The notes beneath the pieces are model-generated. The model searched no databases. It had not been told where the DNA came from and saw only the letters and a list, made by a program, of their open reading frames with translations. A stretch of DNA of 37,862 nt from Phycisphaerales bacterium (GTDB lineage Bacteria; Planctomycetota; Phycisphaerae; UBA1845): NCBI GenBank assembly GCA_003597935.1, contig QZJT01000067.1:1-37862 (forward strand), given 5' to 3'. This document shows, in pieces, positions 15,386 through 22,134 of this stretch. The position numbers were made by a program, and so were the translations under genes. Within the stretch, counting starts at the first letter, position 1. The number at the start of each line of letters is the position of its first letter.

Positions 15386-17047
15386 ATGAACGACAGCCTG
15401 GTCAGACAGATGCGCGTACTGGTGCTGGGGGAGGGCGCCGCCTCCGGCCCGTGGACGCAATGGTTCGATGAGCACGCCCGGGTGGCGCGGGTGCGGTCCC
15501 TGGACGAAGCACTTCAGGCGCTCTCCGACCAGTCCTTCGACCTGGTGGTCAGTTCCGCTGAGGACTTCTCCTTCCTGCCGGAGTCCATGCTGGCAGAGCA
15601 GGCCGGCTACACGCCCATCGGCGCCGACCAGGGCGTGTGGGTGGTGGGCGCGGACGGCGCCACCGCCTGGTCGAACGCCTACGCCGAACGGCTGCCCGCG
15701 TCGCTGCGCCAGCGCATCTTCCAGTCCTGCATGGAGGTACTGACGGACGAGACGTGTACCGCGCCCCTGCGGTGCGACCTCGACACGGAAGACGGCAAGA
15801 CGTTCGAGGTCGCGATCACGCCGCTGGCCGATCCGGGGGGCTGCGGAGCGGCGGCGGCCGCGGTCATCCGCGACGCCACCCAGGCCCGACGGTTCAAACG
15901 CCAGCTCGACGCGATCGACAAGGCCGGGCGCGAACTGCTGCGGCTCGACGCGGACCAGATCGCCCGGCTGGACATGCAGGAACGCCTCTCGCTGCTGGAA
16001 CAGAAGATCATCCGCTACACCCACGACCTCCTCCACTTCGACAACTTCACCGTCTTCGCCATCGATCGCAAGACCAACAAGCTGGAACTGGTGCTGGCCT
16101 CGGGCATGCCCTCCGAGGTGAAGGCGATCGACCTGTTCGCCTACGCCGAGGGCAACGGCATCAGCGGCTACGTCGCGGCCACCGGGCACAGCTACATCTG
16201 CCCTGACGTCACGCAGGATCCGCGCTACATCCGCGGGCTTTCCAACGCCCGCTCGTCCCTGACCGTCCCGCTGCACGTCAACGACCAGATCGTGGGCGTA
16301 TTCAACGTCGAGAGCGTGCGGGTCAACGGCTTCACCGAGGAGGACCGGCAATTCGCCCAGCTCTTCGGCCGCAACATCGCCATCGCACTGCACGTGCTGG
16401 AGCTGCTGGTCTCGGAACGGCACACGACCACCGGCCGCATGGGCAAGGACATCATGGCCGAGGTCACCGGTCCGCTGAATGACGTGCTGACCGAACTGGA
16501 GACGCTGGTCGAGGACTATCTGGGCATCGACGACCTGCGGCACCGTCTGCGCAAGCTCTCCGAACACGTCGTCGCCGTGCGCGACACGCTCAAGCAGGCG
16601 ACGTCGCCGGGCCTGGGGCTGCTGACGCCGCGCACGCCGCGGGCCACCCGGATCGACCCGCTGCTGAAGGACAAGCGGGTGCTGATCGTCGACGACGAGG
16701 ACATGATCCGCGAGACCGTGCGCGACGTGCTGGCCGGCTACGGCTGCCGCGTCGACATCGCCGCCGATGGGGACGAGGCCCTGGGCCTCATCGCCCGGCA
16801 CGCCTACGACCTGGTGCTCAGCGACATCAAGCTGCCCACCAAGAACGGCTACGAGATCTTCGCCGCCACTAAGGCGGCCAACCCGAAGACGCCGGTCATG
16901 CTGATGACCGGCTTCGGCTACGACCCCAACCACGCCATCGTCCGCGCCAACCGCGAGGGTCTGACGGCCGTGCTGTTCAAGCCGTTCAAGGTGGACCAAC
17001 TCTTAGGCGAGATCCGCACCGCCATCCGTTCCAACCCGGCGTCGTAA
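15386..17047 (+). CDS. PAS/GAF signalling protein with C-terminal receiver domain
   Basis: 553 residues from the ATG at 15386 (GAAGGA four bases upstream; a TTG twelve bases earlier is an alternative). Residues ~10-70 look like a receiver domain without the phospho-acceptor (FDLVVSSAEDFSF has Ser in place of Asp). A PAS-like region follows (~75-180), then a GAF domain (~197-338; FDNFTVFAI, GISGYVAATG, SLTVPLHVNDQIVGVFNVES). Residues ~352-405 resemble a histidine kinase dimerisation helix without the histidine (IMAEVTGPLNDVL). The C-terminus (~430-553) is a complete receiver: DDED acidic pocket, Asp in LVLSDIKLP, Lys in FKPF. No DNA-binding or kinase ATPase domain. A phosphorelay intermediate or scaffold is likely. 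Confidence 0.8.
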   Translation: MNDSLVRQMRVLVLGEGAASGPWTQWFDEHARVARVRSLDEALQALSDQSFDLVVSSAEDFSFLPESMLAEQAGYTPIGADQGVWVVGADGATAWSNAYAERLPASLRQRIFQSCMEVLTDETCTAPLRCDLDTEDGKTFEVAITPLADPGGCGAAAAAVIRDATQARRFKRQLDAIDKAGRELLRLDADQIARLDMQERLSLLEQKIIRYTHDLLHFDNFTVFAIDRKTNKLELVLASGMPSEVKAIDLFAYAEGNGISGYVAATGHSYICPDVTQDPRYIRGLSNARSSLTVPLHVNDQIVGVFNVESVRVNGFTEEDRQFAQLFGRNIAIALHVLELLVSERHTTTGRMGKDIMAEVTGPLNDVLTELETLVEDYLGIDDLRHRLRKLSEHVVAVRDTLKQATSPGLGLLTPRTPRATRIDPLLKDKRVLIVDDEDMIRETVRDVLAGYGCRVDIAADGDEALGLIARHAYDLVLSDIKLPTKNGYEIFAATKAANPKTPVMLMTGFGYDPNHAIVRANREGLTAVLFKPFKVDQLLGEIRTAIRSNPAS

Positions 17048-17078
17048 GACCGCTGCAGGGCGCGCCATGCTGCCCATC

Positions 17079-17237
17079 AGCCGCTCCCTTACCAGGCTTG
17101 TCGGAATACTCCTGGCAACCCTCGCGAAAGGCGACGTTCGGTGTCCGAAACCCGGGGTTTCGAGGCCGAAAGTACTCAGAATGCCTGTCGGGATACTCGA
17201 AACCGATTAATCCGACAGCCTGGTAAGGACGCGGCTC
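17079..17237. mobile_element. MITE-like element with terminal inverted repeats
   Basis: Ends 17079-17104 (AGCCGCTCCCTTACCAGGCT plus TGTCGG) and 17212-17237 (its complement, with one indel and few mismatches) form inverted repeats of about 26 bp around roughly 107 bp without coding capacity. An internal perfect hairpin CGAAACCC-G-GGGTTTCG lies at 17146-17162. It sits between two convergent genes, so it may also end transcription from both sides. No obvious target-site duplication was seen. Confidence 0.55.
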
Positions 17238-17267
17238 GTCGCGGCCGCGGCCCTCGGCGTGCAGGCG

Positions 17268-17322
17268 CAACACGCGGCGAATGGGCCGCTCCCTGACGGT
17301 TGCGGTTCGGATGGGCCTGCGG
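17268..17322 (+). repeat. 'CTCCCTGACGG..GCGGTTCGGAT' repeat
   Basis: CCGCTCCCTGACGGTTGCGG followed by TTCGGATGGG. The same family occurs at 23381-23447 and, as an inverted pair, at 24636-24663 and 24716-24746. This copy abuts the 3' end of carA. Confidence 0.6.
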
Positions 17323-17323
17323 C

Positions 17324-18751
17324 TCATCCCCCCCCCGCCACCCGCCTTTGCAGCCGCGCCTGGGCTTCGGCCATCTGCTCGGCGGTGGGCGCCCGGCCGG
17401 TCCGCATCATGTCGGCGAAGCAGTCGAACAGGTATGTGGCGTCGTGCGGGCCGGGGCTGGCTTCGGGGTGGTACTGGATCGCCAGCACGGCCTGGTCCGG
17501 ATGGACAAAGCCTTCCAGCGTCTTGTCGTTGAGGTTGACGTGCGTGACCTGAACGCCGCTCTTTCTCAGCGACTCGGGGTGGATCGCGAAGCCGTGGTTC
17601 TGCGAGGTGATCTCGACGCGGCCGGTGGTCGTGTTGAGCACCGGCTGGTTGGCGCCGCGGTGGCCGAACTTCAGCTTGAAACTCTCGCCGCCCAACGCCA
17701 GCGCGATGATCTGGTGCCCCAGGCAGATGCCGAAGGTCGGCACCTTGCCGAGCAGGCCGCGGGTCAGTTCGATGGCATAGTCCAGCGGGGCCGGGTCGCC
17801 CGGGCCGTTACTGATGAAGACGCCGTCCGGCTTGAAGGCCAGCAACTCTTCCGGCCTGGCGGTCGGCGGAAAGACGCGGACGGTCGCACCGATGTCCACC
17901 AGGTGCCGCAGGATGTTCCGCTTCATCCCACAGTCCACGGCCGCGACGCGGAAGGACTCGTGTGGCACCGGCATCCTGCCGGTGAACCCGTGTGGCACCG
18001 GCATCCTGCCGGTGATTCCCTGTGGTGCCGGCATCTTGCCGCTCATTCCCTGTGGCACCGCCATCTTGCCGGTCATTCCCTGTGGCACCGGCATCTTGCC
18101 GGTGGTCTCGCTGTGCTCAGCATCCCCCACCGCCTGGAAGGCGGTGCCACTCCCCTGTGGCACCGGCATCTTGCCGGCGGTGTCCGCCCGCCGCGATGCC
18201 GTGTACACCGCATCCAGCCCGCCGCCGGTCCAGTCGAACGCCTCGCGCGGCGCCACCTCCCGCACCAGGTCCGCCCCGTTCATGCTGGGGGCCGCCCTGG
18301 CCCGCGCGACGCACTCCGCCAGGTCGCGAATCTCGGTCGTGATGATCCCCCGCATCGCCCCTTCGACCCGCAGCCGCCGCGTCAGCGCCCGCGTGTCCAC
18401 ACCCTCGATGCCGATGATGCCGTGCTCGGCCAGGTAGTCCGACAGGCTCTGCGTCGCCCGGAAGTTGCTGGGCCGCCGCGTGACCTCGCGGGCGACGAAC
18501 CCCGCCACCTGCGGCCGCACGGCCTCCACGTCGGCCGGGTTGACGCCGTAGTTGCCCATGTGCGGATACGTCATCGTGACGATCTGCCCGCAATAGGACG
18601 GGTCGGTCAGAGTTTCCTGGTAGCCGGTCAGGGCCGTATTGAACACCACCTCGCCGGTGCGGCTACCGGGGGCACCGAACGACGTGCCGCGGAAGACGGT
18701 CCCGTCTTCCAGGGACAGGAGGCAGGGGTGGGGTTGGGTGGATGTTGGCAT
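17324..18751 (-). CDS. carA: Carbamoyl-phosphate synthase small subunit with repeat-encoded linker
   Basis: 475 residues; glutaminase subunit that feeds ammonia to CarB for arginine and pyrimidine synthesis. The N-terminal domain (FNTALTGYQETLTDPSY, then MTYPHMGNYG) and C-terminal class I amidotransferase domain are complete: catalytic Cys in GICLGHQ, His and Glu in YHPEASPGPHD. The protein is about 90 residues longer than usual. The excess, residues ~191-264 between the two domains, is encoded by seven repeat units and reads as TGKMPVPQG-like blocks. Reading frame and catalytic residues are intact, so the gene is probably functional. No carB nearby. Confidence 0.92.
   Translation of the reverse strand: MPTSTQPHPCLLSLEDGTVFRGTSFGAPGSRTGEVVFNTALTGYQETLTDPSYCGQIVTMTYPHMGNYGVNPADVEAVRPQVAGFVAREVTRRPSNFRATQSLSDYLAEHGIIGIEGVDTRALTRRLRVEGAMRGIITTEIRDLAECVARARAAPSMNGADLVREVAPREAFDWTGGGLDAVYTASRRADTAGKMPVPQGSGTAFQAVGDAEHSETTGKMPVPQGMTGKMAVPQGMSGKMPAPQGITGRMPVPHGFTGRMPVPHESFRVAAVDCGMKRNILRHLVDIGATVRVFPPTARPEELLAFKPDGVFISNGPGDPAPLDYAIELTRGLLGKVPTFGICLGHQIIALALGGESFKLKFGHRGANQPVLNTTTGRVEITSQNHGFAIHPESLRKSGVQVTHVNLNDKTLEGFVHPDQAVLAIQYHPEASPGPHDATYLFDCFADMMRTGRAPTAEQMAEAQARLQRRVAGGG
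17961..18179 (+). repeat. Array of hairpin repeats inside carA
   Basis: Five units start at 17961, 17991, 18021, 18051 and 18081, an exact 30-base period, each with the core GGCACCGGCATCTTGCCGGT or a close variant. After a spacer containing a GCCTGGAAGGC unit (about 18131-18149) a further unit lies at 18156-18179. The period keeps the carA frame. On the coding strand each unit gives TGKMPVPQ or similar. Single copies of the same repeat lie between genes at 20783, 23027, 23111 and 27409. Confidence 0.92.
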
Positions 18752-18761
18752 TGCCAGGAGG

Positions 18762-18848
18762 CTAGTCGTCGCTAAAGTCGATGTCCATCAGTTCGGCGAC
18801 ACGTGCCGCCCGGGCTGGACGAGCGCGCATGGCGGGCGAGCGGGCCAT
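18762..18848 (-). CDS. Possible small ORF just upstream of carA
   Basis: An open frame of 28 codons (ATG at 18848; GTG at 18860 also possible) ends in AELMDIDFSDD and stops 10 bases before the carA start codon. The N-terminal half is arginine- and alanine-rich. It could be a leader peptide, the tail of a deleted gene or chance. I see no run of arginine or pyrimidine-related codons beyond the general Arg richness, and no ribosome site. Confidence 0.2.
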   Translation of the reverse strand: MARSPAMRARPARAARVAELMDIDFSDD

Positions 18849-18877
18849 GTTATCGGGCACTGCTCAACTACGCAGGT

Positions 18878-18905
18878 TTGACTTATGCCAAATCCACGGT
18901 AGAAT
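18878..18905 (+). promoter_or_regulatory. Sigma70-like promoter of the MqsA-type module
   Basis: TTGACT (18878-18883), 16-base spacer, TAGAAT (18900-18905); each box matches five of six consensus bases. It lies 55 bases before the ATG at 18961. Confidence 0.55.
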
Positions 18906-18960
18906 ATGGCGGGTGTGACCGTTGAATGACGCGGTGGGTCGGCAGTATGCTGACCGCCTC

Positions 18961-19347
18961 ATGCCGCCGGAGCACGATCCAAGAATTCTCGACGCGCTGC
19001 GCCGCGCCTTCGCCGACCCGACATCGAATGCCGTCGAGTTTACGCTTACGGCGCGCGACGGCAGGTTTCGTGACGACGAGGGATTGAAAAACCTGTTGCC
19101 GACCGACCTGACACGGGAGGCGATGGAGGGGTCGGTCAAAGCTGCGATCGTGCAAGCCCTTGATCGCGGTCTTAGGCCGACCGTCACCGAGGAGCCAGGC
19201 GACAGCCGAATGGGACTCGACCCGGTGACGTTTCACGAGTTCCGGATTCCGGTTGAAGGAGTACGGCTCTACGTCAAGGTCCAACTCAACCTGGATGAGC
19301 CGGACGATCCGACCGCAACGGTGATCAGCGTCAAGCGAGCGGACTGA
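18961..19347 (+). CDS. Unidentified small protein in the toxin position of an MqsA-type module
   Basis: 128 residues from the ATG at 18961 (a TTG at 18922 would add 13 residues but leaves almost no leader after the predicted promoter). I do not recognise the family with certainty. The C-terminus (FHEFRIPVEGVRLYVKVQLN, ending VISVKRAD) has the alternating hydrophobic strand pattern seen at the end of small RelE/MqsR/DUF4258-like toxins. It is followed after 16 bases by an MqsA-type antitoxin gene, the usual toxin-first order of that system. The role as toxin is inferred from position. Confidence 0.5.
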   Translation: MPPEHDPRILDALRRAFADPTSNAVEFTLTARDGRFRDDEGLKNLLPTDLTREAMEGSVKAAIVQALDRGLRPTVTEEPGDSRMGLDPVTFHEFRIPVEGVRLYVKVQLNLDEPDDPTATVISVKRAD

Positions 19348-19363
19348 ACGCAATAGAAGAGCC

Positions 19364-19906
19364 ATGGCCAGACCGATTGAACAACGCCGCTGCCACGTCT
19401 GCGGTCAGATGAGCCGCTGCCGCGTCGTCGAGCCCTACGAAGAAACCATCACCCACGACGGCCGCACGTGCGTGATCCGCGTGCCGGACCTGGAGATCAT
19501 CCGCTGCACCAACCCGGACTGCCGGCCTCAGCAGCCTTCGGACATGATCATCCTGGACGACGCCGCGGTCCGGCGGTTGGATGCCGAGACGTATCGGCAA
19601 CTCGGGCTGCTGTCGCCGCAGGAGATCCGCGCCCAACGTGAGCGCCTCGGCCTGACGCAGCAGGAGCTTCAGGATCTGCTGCGGCTGGGCGGCAATTCGC
19701 TTTCGCGCTGGGAATCGGGCGCCATCTACCAGTCGCGCAGCCTCGACACGCTCCTGCGGCTGGCCTTCACGCTGCCGGACGCACTGCCGACGCTGCGGGC
19801 GCTGCCCGTGGCGCGAGCGCAGCGCGATGCCCGCGGCGAAGTCCGGTCGGATGCTGGGGGCGAATCGGTTGAGCATCACGTCGACGACGCCCGCTGCGTC
19901 GGATAG
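19364..19906 (+). CDS. MqsA-type antitoxin with zinc finger and HTH
   Basis: 180 residues. The N-terminus has a YgiT-type zinc finger, CHVCGQ..CRVV and later CTNPDC, and the middle (LSPQEIRAQRERLGLTQQEL, then GGNSLSRWESGAIYQSRSLD) is an XRE/MqsA helix-turn-helix that binds DNA. Such proteins neutralise a cognate toxin and repress their own operon. The C-terminal ~35 residues after LPDALPTLRALP look unstructured. Starts 16 bases after the unidentified partner gene, so both are likely co-transcribed from the promoter at 18878. Confidence 0.8.
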   Translation: MARPIEQRRCHVCGQMSRCRVVEPYEETITHDGRTCVIRVPDLEIIRCTNPDCRPQQPSDMIILDDAAVRRLDAETYRQLGLLSPQEIRAQRERLGLTQQELQDLLRLGGNSLSRWESGAIYQSRSLDTLLRLAFTLPDALPTLRALPVARAQRDARGEVRSDAGGESVEHHVDDARCVG

Positions 19907-20068
19907 TCGGCTCGCGAACGCGCCGGCGGATGGGAAGAGTGCCGCTCAGCGCAATCGCGGAGGCGCGGCGCGGATGGCGCGGCGGCCGGGTCTGCAAAGG
20001 GCATCGTGAAGTTTCCCCACGTCGCTGCACCAGCTCGCAACTGCCCAGCGTGCCGCGGCGGCTTGGCA

Positions 20069-20365
20069 TCATTCATGCAGGACCCGTCGCATGTCCTGCG
20101 CGCCATGCGCCACGCGCACCACGGTCAATTCAGCGTCGGTGAATCGGCACGCTACCAGGTACGAATACACGCGCCAGAATCGATAGCGATTGTCCGCCAC
20201 GTCGGGGCGCGTGTGGCCGATGCCGGGGAGTTCGCTGAGTCGTCGGGTCGCGGCTTCGATCGCCGCCACGACGCGGTCGGCGGCAGCTACGCTCTCGCGG
20301 GCCGTGTACTCCCAGATCTCAAGAACATCCCGCCGGGCGGTGGGCGTGAACTGGACCAGCCTCAC
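20069..20365 (-). CDS. parE: ParE/RelE-family toxin
   Basis: 98 residues. Typical ParE opening (VQFTPTARRDVLEIWEYTA), middle ELPGIGHTRPD and the final strand LTVVRVAHGAQDMRRVL. ParE toxins poison DNA gyrase. The start overlaps the end of the antitoxin gene by 4 bases (20362-20365), giving the usual antitoxin-first order. Confidence 0.88.
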   Translation of the reverse strand: MRLVQFTPTARRDVLEIWEYTARESVAAADRVVAAIEAATRRLSELPGIGHTRPDVADNRYRFWRVYSYLVACRFTDAELTVVRVAHGAQDMRRVLHE

Positions 20366-20628
20366 GATTTACCCTTGCGACGATCGGCGCTTCGACTGCG
20401 TATCTCATCGAACACCTCGTCGGCGGTCAACGCCCCGTCGCGCTGCAACCCGCCCTCGCCCTCAGCCAGAAGGGCGTCCAGTTCGCCGGGCGCGAATTCG
20501 CCAAACTTCTCGGCCTGCTCCAGCGCGGACACGGCGGCCTCAAGCACGTCTTCCGCCGTCGCGTACGCGCCGGAGGCAAGCTGCTCGTTGACGAAGCGAA
20601 CGATGTCTGGTGAGAGCGTTACCTGCAC
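20362..20628 (-). CDS. parD: ParD-family antitoxin
   Basis: 88 residues; GTG start with GGAGG seven bases upstream. The N-terminus (MQVTLSPDIVRFVNEQLASG, then YATAEDVLEAAVSALEQ) is a ribbon-helix-helix DNA-binding fold of the ParD/CopG kind; the acidic C-terminus would wrap the toxin. Expected to repress the parDE operon by binding near the -10 box at 20658-20663. Confidence 0.87.
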   Translation of the reverse strand: MQVTLSPDIVRFVNEQLASGAYATAEDVLEAAVSALEQAEKFGEFAPGELDALLAEGEGGLQRDGALTADEVFDEIRSRSADRRKGKS

Positions 20629-20657
20629 GGGCGAATCCTCCAGCGACAGTCCGAGTC

Positions 20658-20663
20658 ATTATA
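20658..20663 (-). promoter_or_regulatory. -10 box of the parDE operon
   Basis: On the minus strand a perfect TATAAT lies about 30 bases before the parD start. The matching -35 region (CGACGG at a 17-base spacer) is poor, so regulation or an activator may matter. Confidence 0.45.
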
Positions 20664-20782
20664 GCATCCCGATCGGCGGCCGTCGCGCTGCGCTCGGAAC
20701 TGGCAATCCGGCGGCCAGGTAACACACTCGCGGGAGGACGCGGCGCCACCCGGTGGCCCGGATGCCTATCTCACATCTTACT

Positions 20783-20838
20783 CCACCGGCAAGATGCCGG
20801 TGCCACACTGAACTAACGGCAGGATGCGGGTGCCACAG
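20783..20838 (+). repeat. Two hairpin repeats, carA-type family
   Basis: CACCGGCAAGATGCCGGTGC followed by CAC, and a second degenerate unit (CGGCAGGATGCGGGTGCCAC). They are the reverse complement of the units found in the carA array and lie between parDE and the DUF488 genes. Confidence 0.75.
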
Positions 20839-20860
20839 GTGCTTCACCGGCGGCACCAGC

Positions 20861-21295
20861 TCACAAGTGCACAATCTCCACCCCCCGCCACTTGTGCTCC
20901 AGATACTCGGCCACGATGCGGCGGTGGCAACGGTCGGGGGTGTCTTCGCTGCACAGCAGGCAGGCGCCGTCGAGGGCCTGGCGGGGGACGGTCTTTTCGA
21001 TCCGCCGCTGCCTTATCAGGTCGGCGAAGCGCAGTTCGTAGTCGTCCCAGTCGCCGCCGCCCTTCTTGTAGTCGTCGAGCATCTCCTGCGTCGGGGCCAG
21101 TTCCGGCCGGTGTTCGTAGGGGATGCCGCACAGCGCCTTGAGGAAGTACGGCAGGTCGCCCTTCTTGGCGAAGCCGGCAAGCTGCGAGACGTTGTTGAGC
21201 CGCACGTCGACGAGCTTCTTGACCCCGGCCTCCTTGAGGCGGGTGAAGAAAGATTCGGCCGAGGTCTTAGTGAAGCCGATGGTGTAGATCTTCAT
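20861..21295 (-). CDS. DUF488 family protein (copy B)
   Basis: 144 residues from the ATG at 21295, where the conserved opening MKIYTIGFTKTSAESF begins. DUF488 marks: LVDVRLNN, the loop LPYFLKALCGIPYEHRPELA and the cysteine motif LLCSEDTPDRCHRRIVAE. The two cysteines and the CHR signature are the likely active or binding site; no reaction is firmly established for the family. It is a diverged paralogue of the DUF488 gene 240 bases upstream, separated from it by repeats. Confidence 0.8.
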   Translation of the reverse strand: MKIYTIGFTKTSAESFFTRLKEAGVKKLVDVRLNNVSQLAGFAKKGDLPYFLKALCGIPYEHRPELAPTQEMLDDYKKGGGDWDDYELRFADLIRQRRIEKTVPRQALDGACLLCSEDTPDRCHRRIVAEYLEHKWRGVEIVHL

Positions 21296-21365
21296 CGTCG
21301 GAGTGGTCGCTGCAAAGTACAGGACTCGCGAAGGCAAAAGTCGAGGCGGTTCCAGCCGGCTTGCT

Positions 21366-21505
21366 CTGAGCGATCCGCATGGCCTGAAGCCCATTCTTAG
21401 CGAGCCGCGTGGCTTCAGCCCGCGCGGAGCCTCCCCGGGGACAACCGTGTCACTGCGAGCATCGTTCCCCAACGCCGCCAGGCTGGAGCCAGGCGGTCCC
21501 AGGGA
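21366..21505 (+). repeat. Repeat cluster between the two DUF488 genes
   Basis: Two copies of the GCGGGCTGAAGCCACGCGGC family (21366-21395, degenerate; 21398-21432, opposite orientation) and one GCCAGGCTGGAGCCAGGCGG unit (21476-21500). The latter family recurs at 28912 and 30163. The cluster splits what is otherwise a tight minus-strand operon. Confidence 0.7.
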
Positions 21506-21534
21506 ACACACGTCGCTACGATACCGGGCTCGCG

Positions 21535-22134
21535 TCAGGTTGTCTCGCTCTGCACCTCCTCCTCGTGAGCAATCTCGCGCCCCTTGTGCCGATAGGCATC
21601 CTCGATGATCTGCTCGCGGGTGCGGAACAGATCCTGCTCCGGCCAGCCGAGGTCCGCCAGCAGGCGCGTCATGGCGGCATCGTGGTCCTCCAGCCGGCCG
21701 TCTTCGAGGATGTGGCGCACGGCGATCCCGCGGGCGACGACGTGCCGGGCGACCAGGATCGTGCGATGGCACGCCAGCGGGTCTTTCTCGGCGCACATCA
21801 GCGCGACGCGGCGCTGCTCCGCCTCGGCCGCGATCCGCTCCAGCCCGCGTTGAAAGAGCGGCGTGGCCGCCAGCCGCTCGTAATCGACCCTGCCGCCGAC
21901 GTAACAAGTCCGATCCTTCGCGCGTGCTCCAAGCTCGTCGCCCAGATAGACGTACTCGATGCCCGCTTCACTCAGCGTCGCCTTGAGGTCCTCCCGGTTG
22001 AACTGCGGGTTATAGCGGCTGTAGGGACTGGAGCGCACGTCCGCCACCGCGTCCACGCCGTGGCGCGTCAGCAGGGCGACGAAGGCGTCGGCCGAGTGCG
22101 TCGAGTGACCGATGGTGTAGACCGCGTCGCTCAA
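21535..22134 (-). CDS. DUF488 family protein (copy A)
   Basis: 199 residues. Opens with YTIGHSTHSADAFVALLTRH, then AVADVRSSPYSRYNPQFNRE and the cysteine motif LMCAEKDPLACHRTILVARH, all diagnostic for DUF488. The C-terminal extension (LFRTREQIIEDAYRHKGREI) is charged and helical. The start overlaps the stop of the dual-OB gene by 4 bases, implying translational coupling and a shared task. Confidence 0.87.
   Translation of the reverse strand: MSDAVYTIGHSTHSADAFVALLTRHGVDAVADVRSSPYSRYNPQFNREDLKATLSEAGIEYVYLGDELGARAKDRTCYVGGRVDYERLAATPLFQRGLERIAAEAEQRRVALMCAEKDPLACHRTILVARHVVARGIAVRHILEDGRLEDHDAAMTRLLADLGWPEQDLFRTREQIIEDAYRHKGREIAHEEEVQSETT

Noticed and set aside
15221..16999. 592-residue minus-strand reading frame
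   Set aside because: Antisense to the GAF/receiver gene; no recognisable motif.
17961..18179. CRISPR array
   Set aside because: The 30-base units are nearly all repeat, with six-base variable ends and no true spacers, and the array is translated as part of carA. No cas genes are present.
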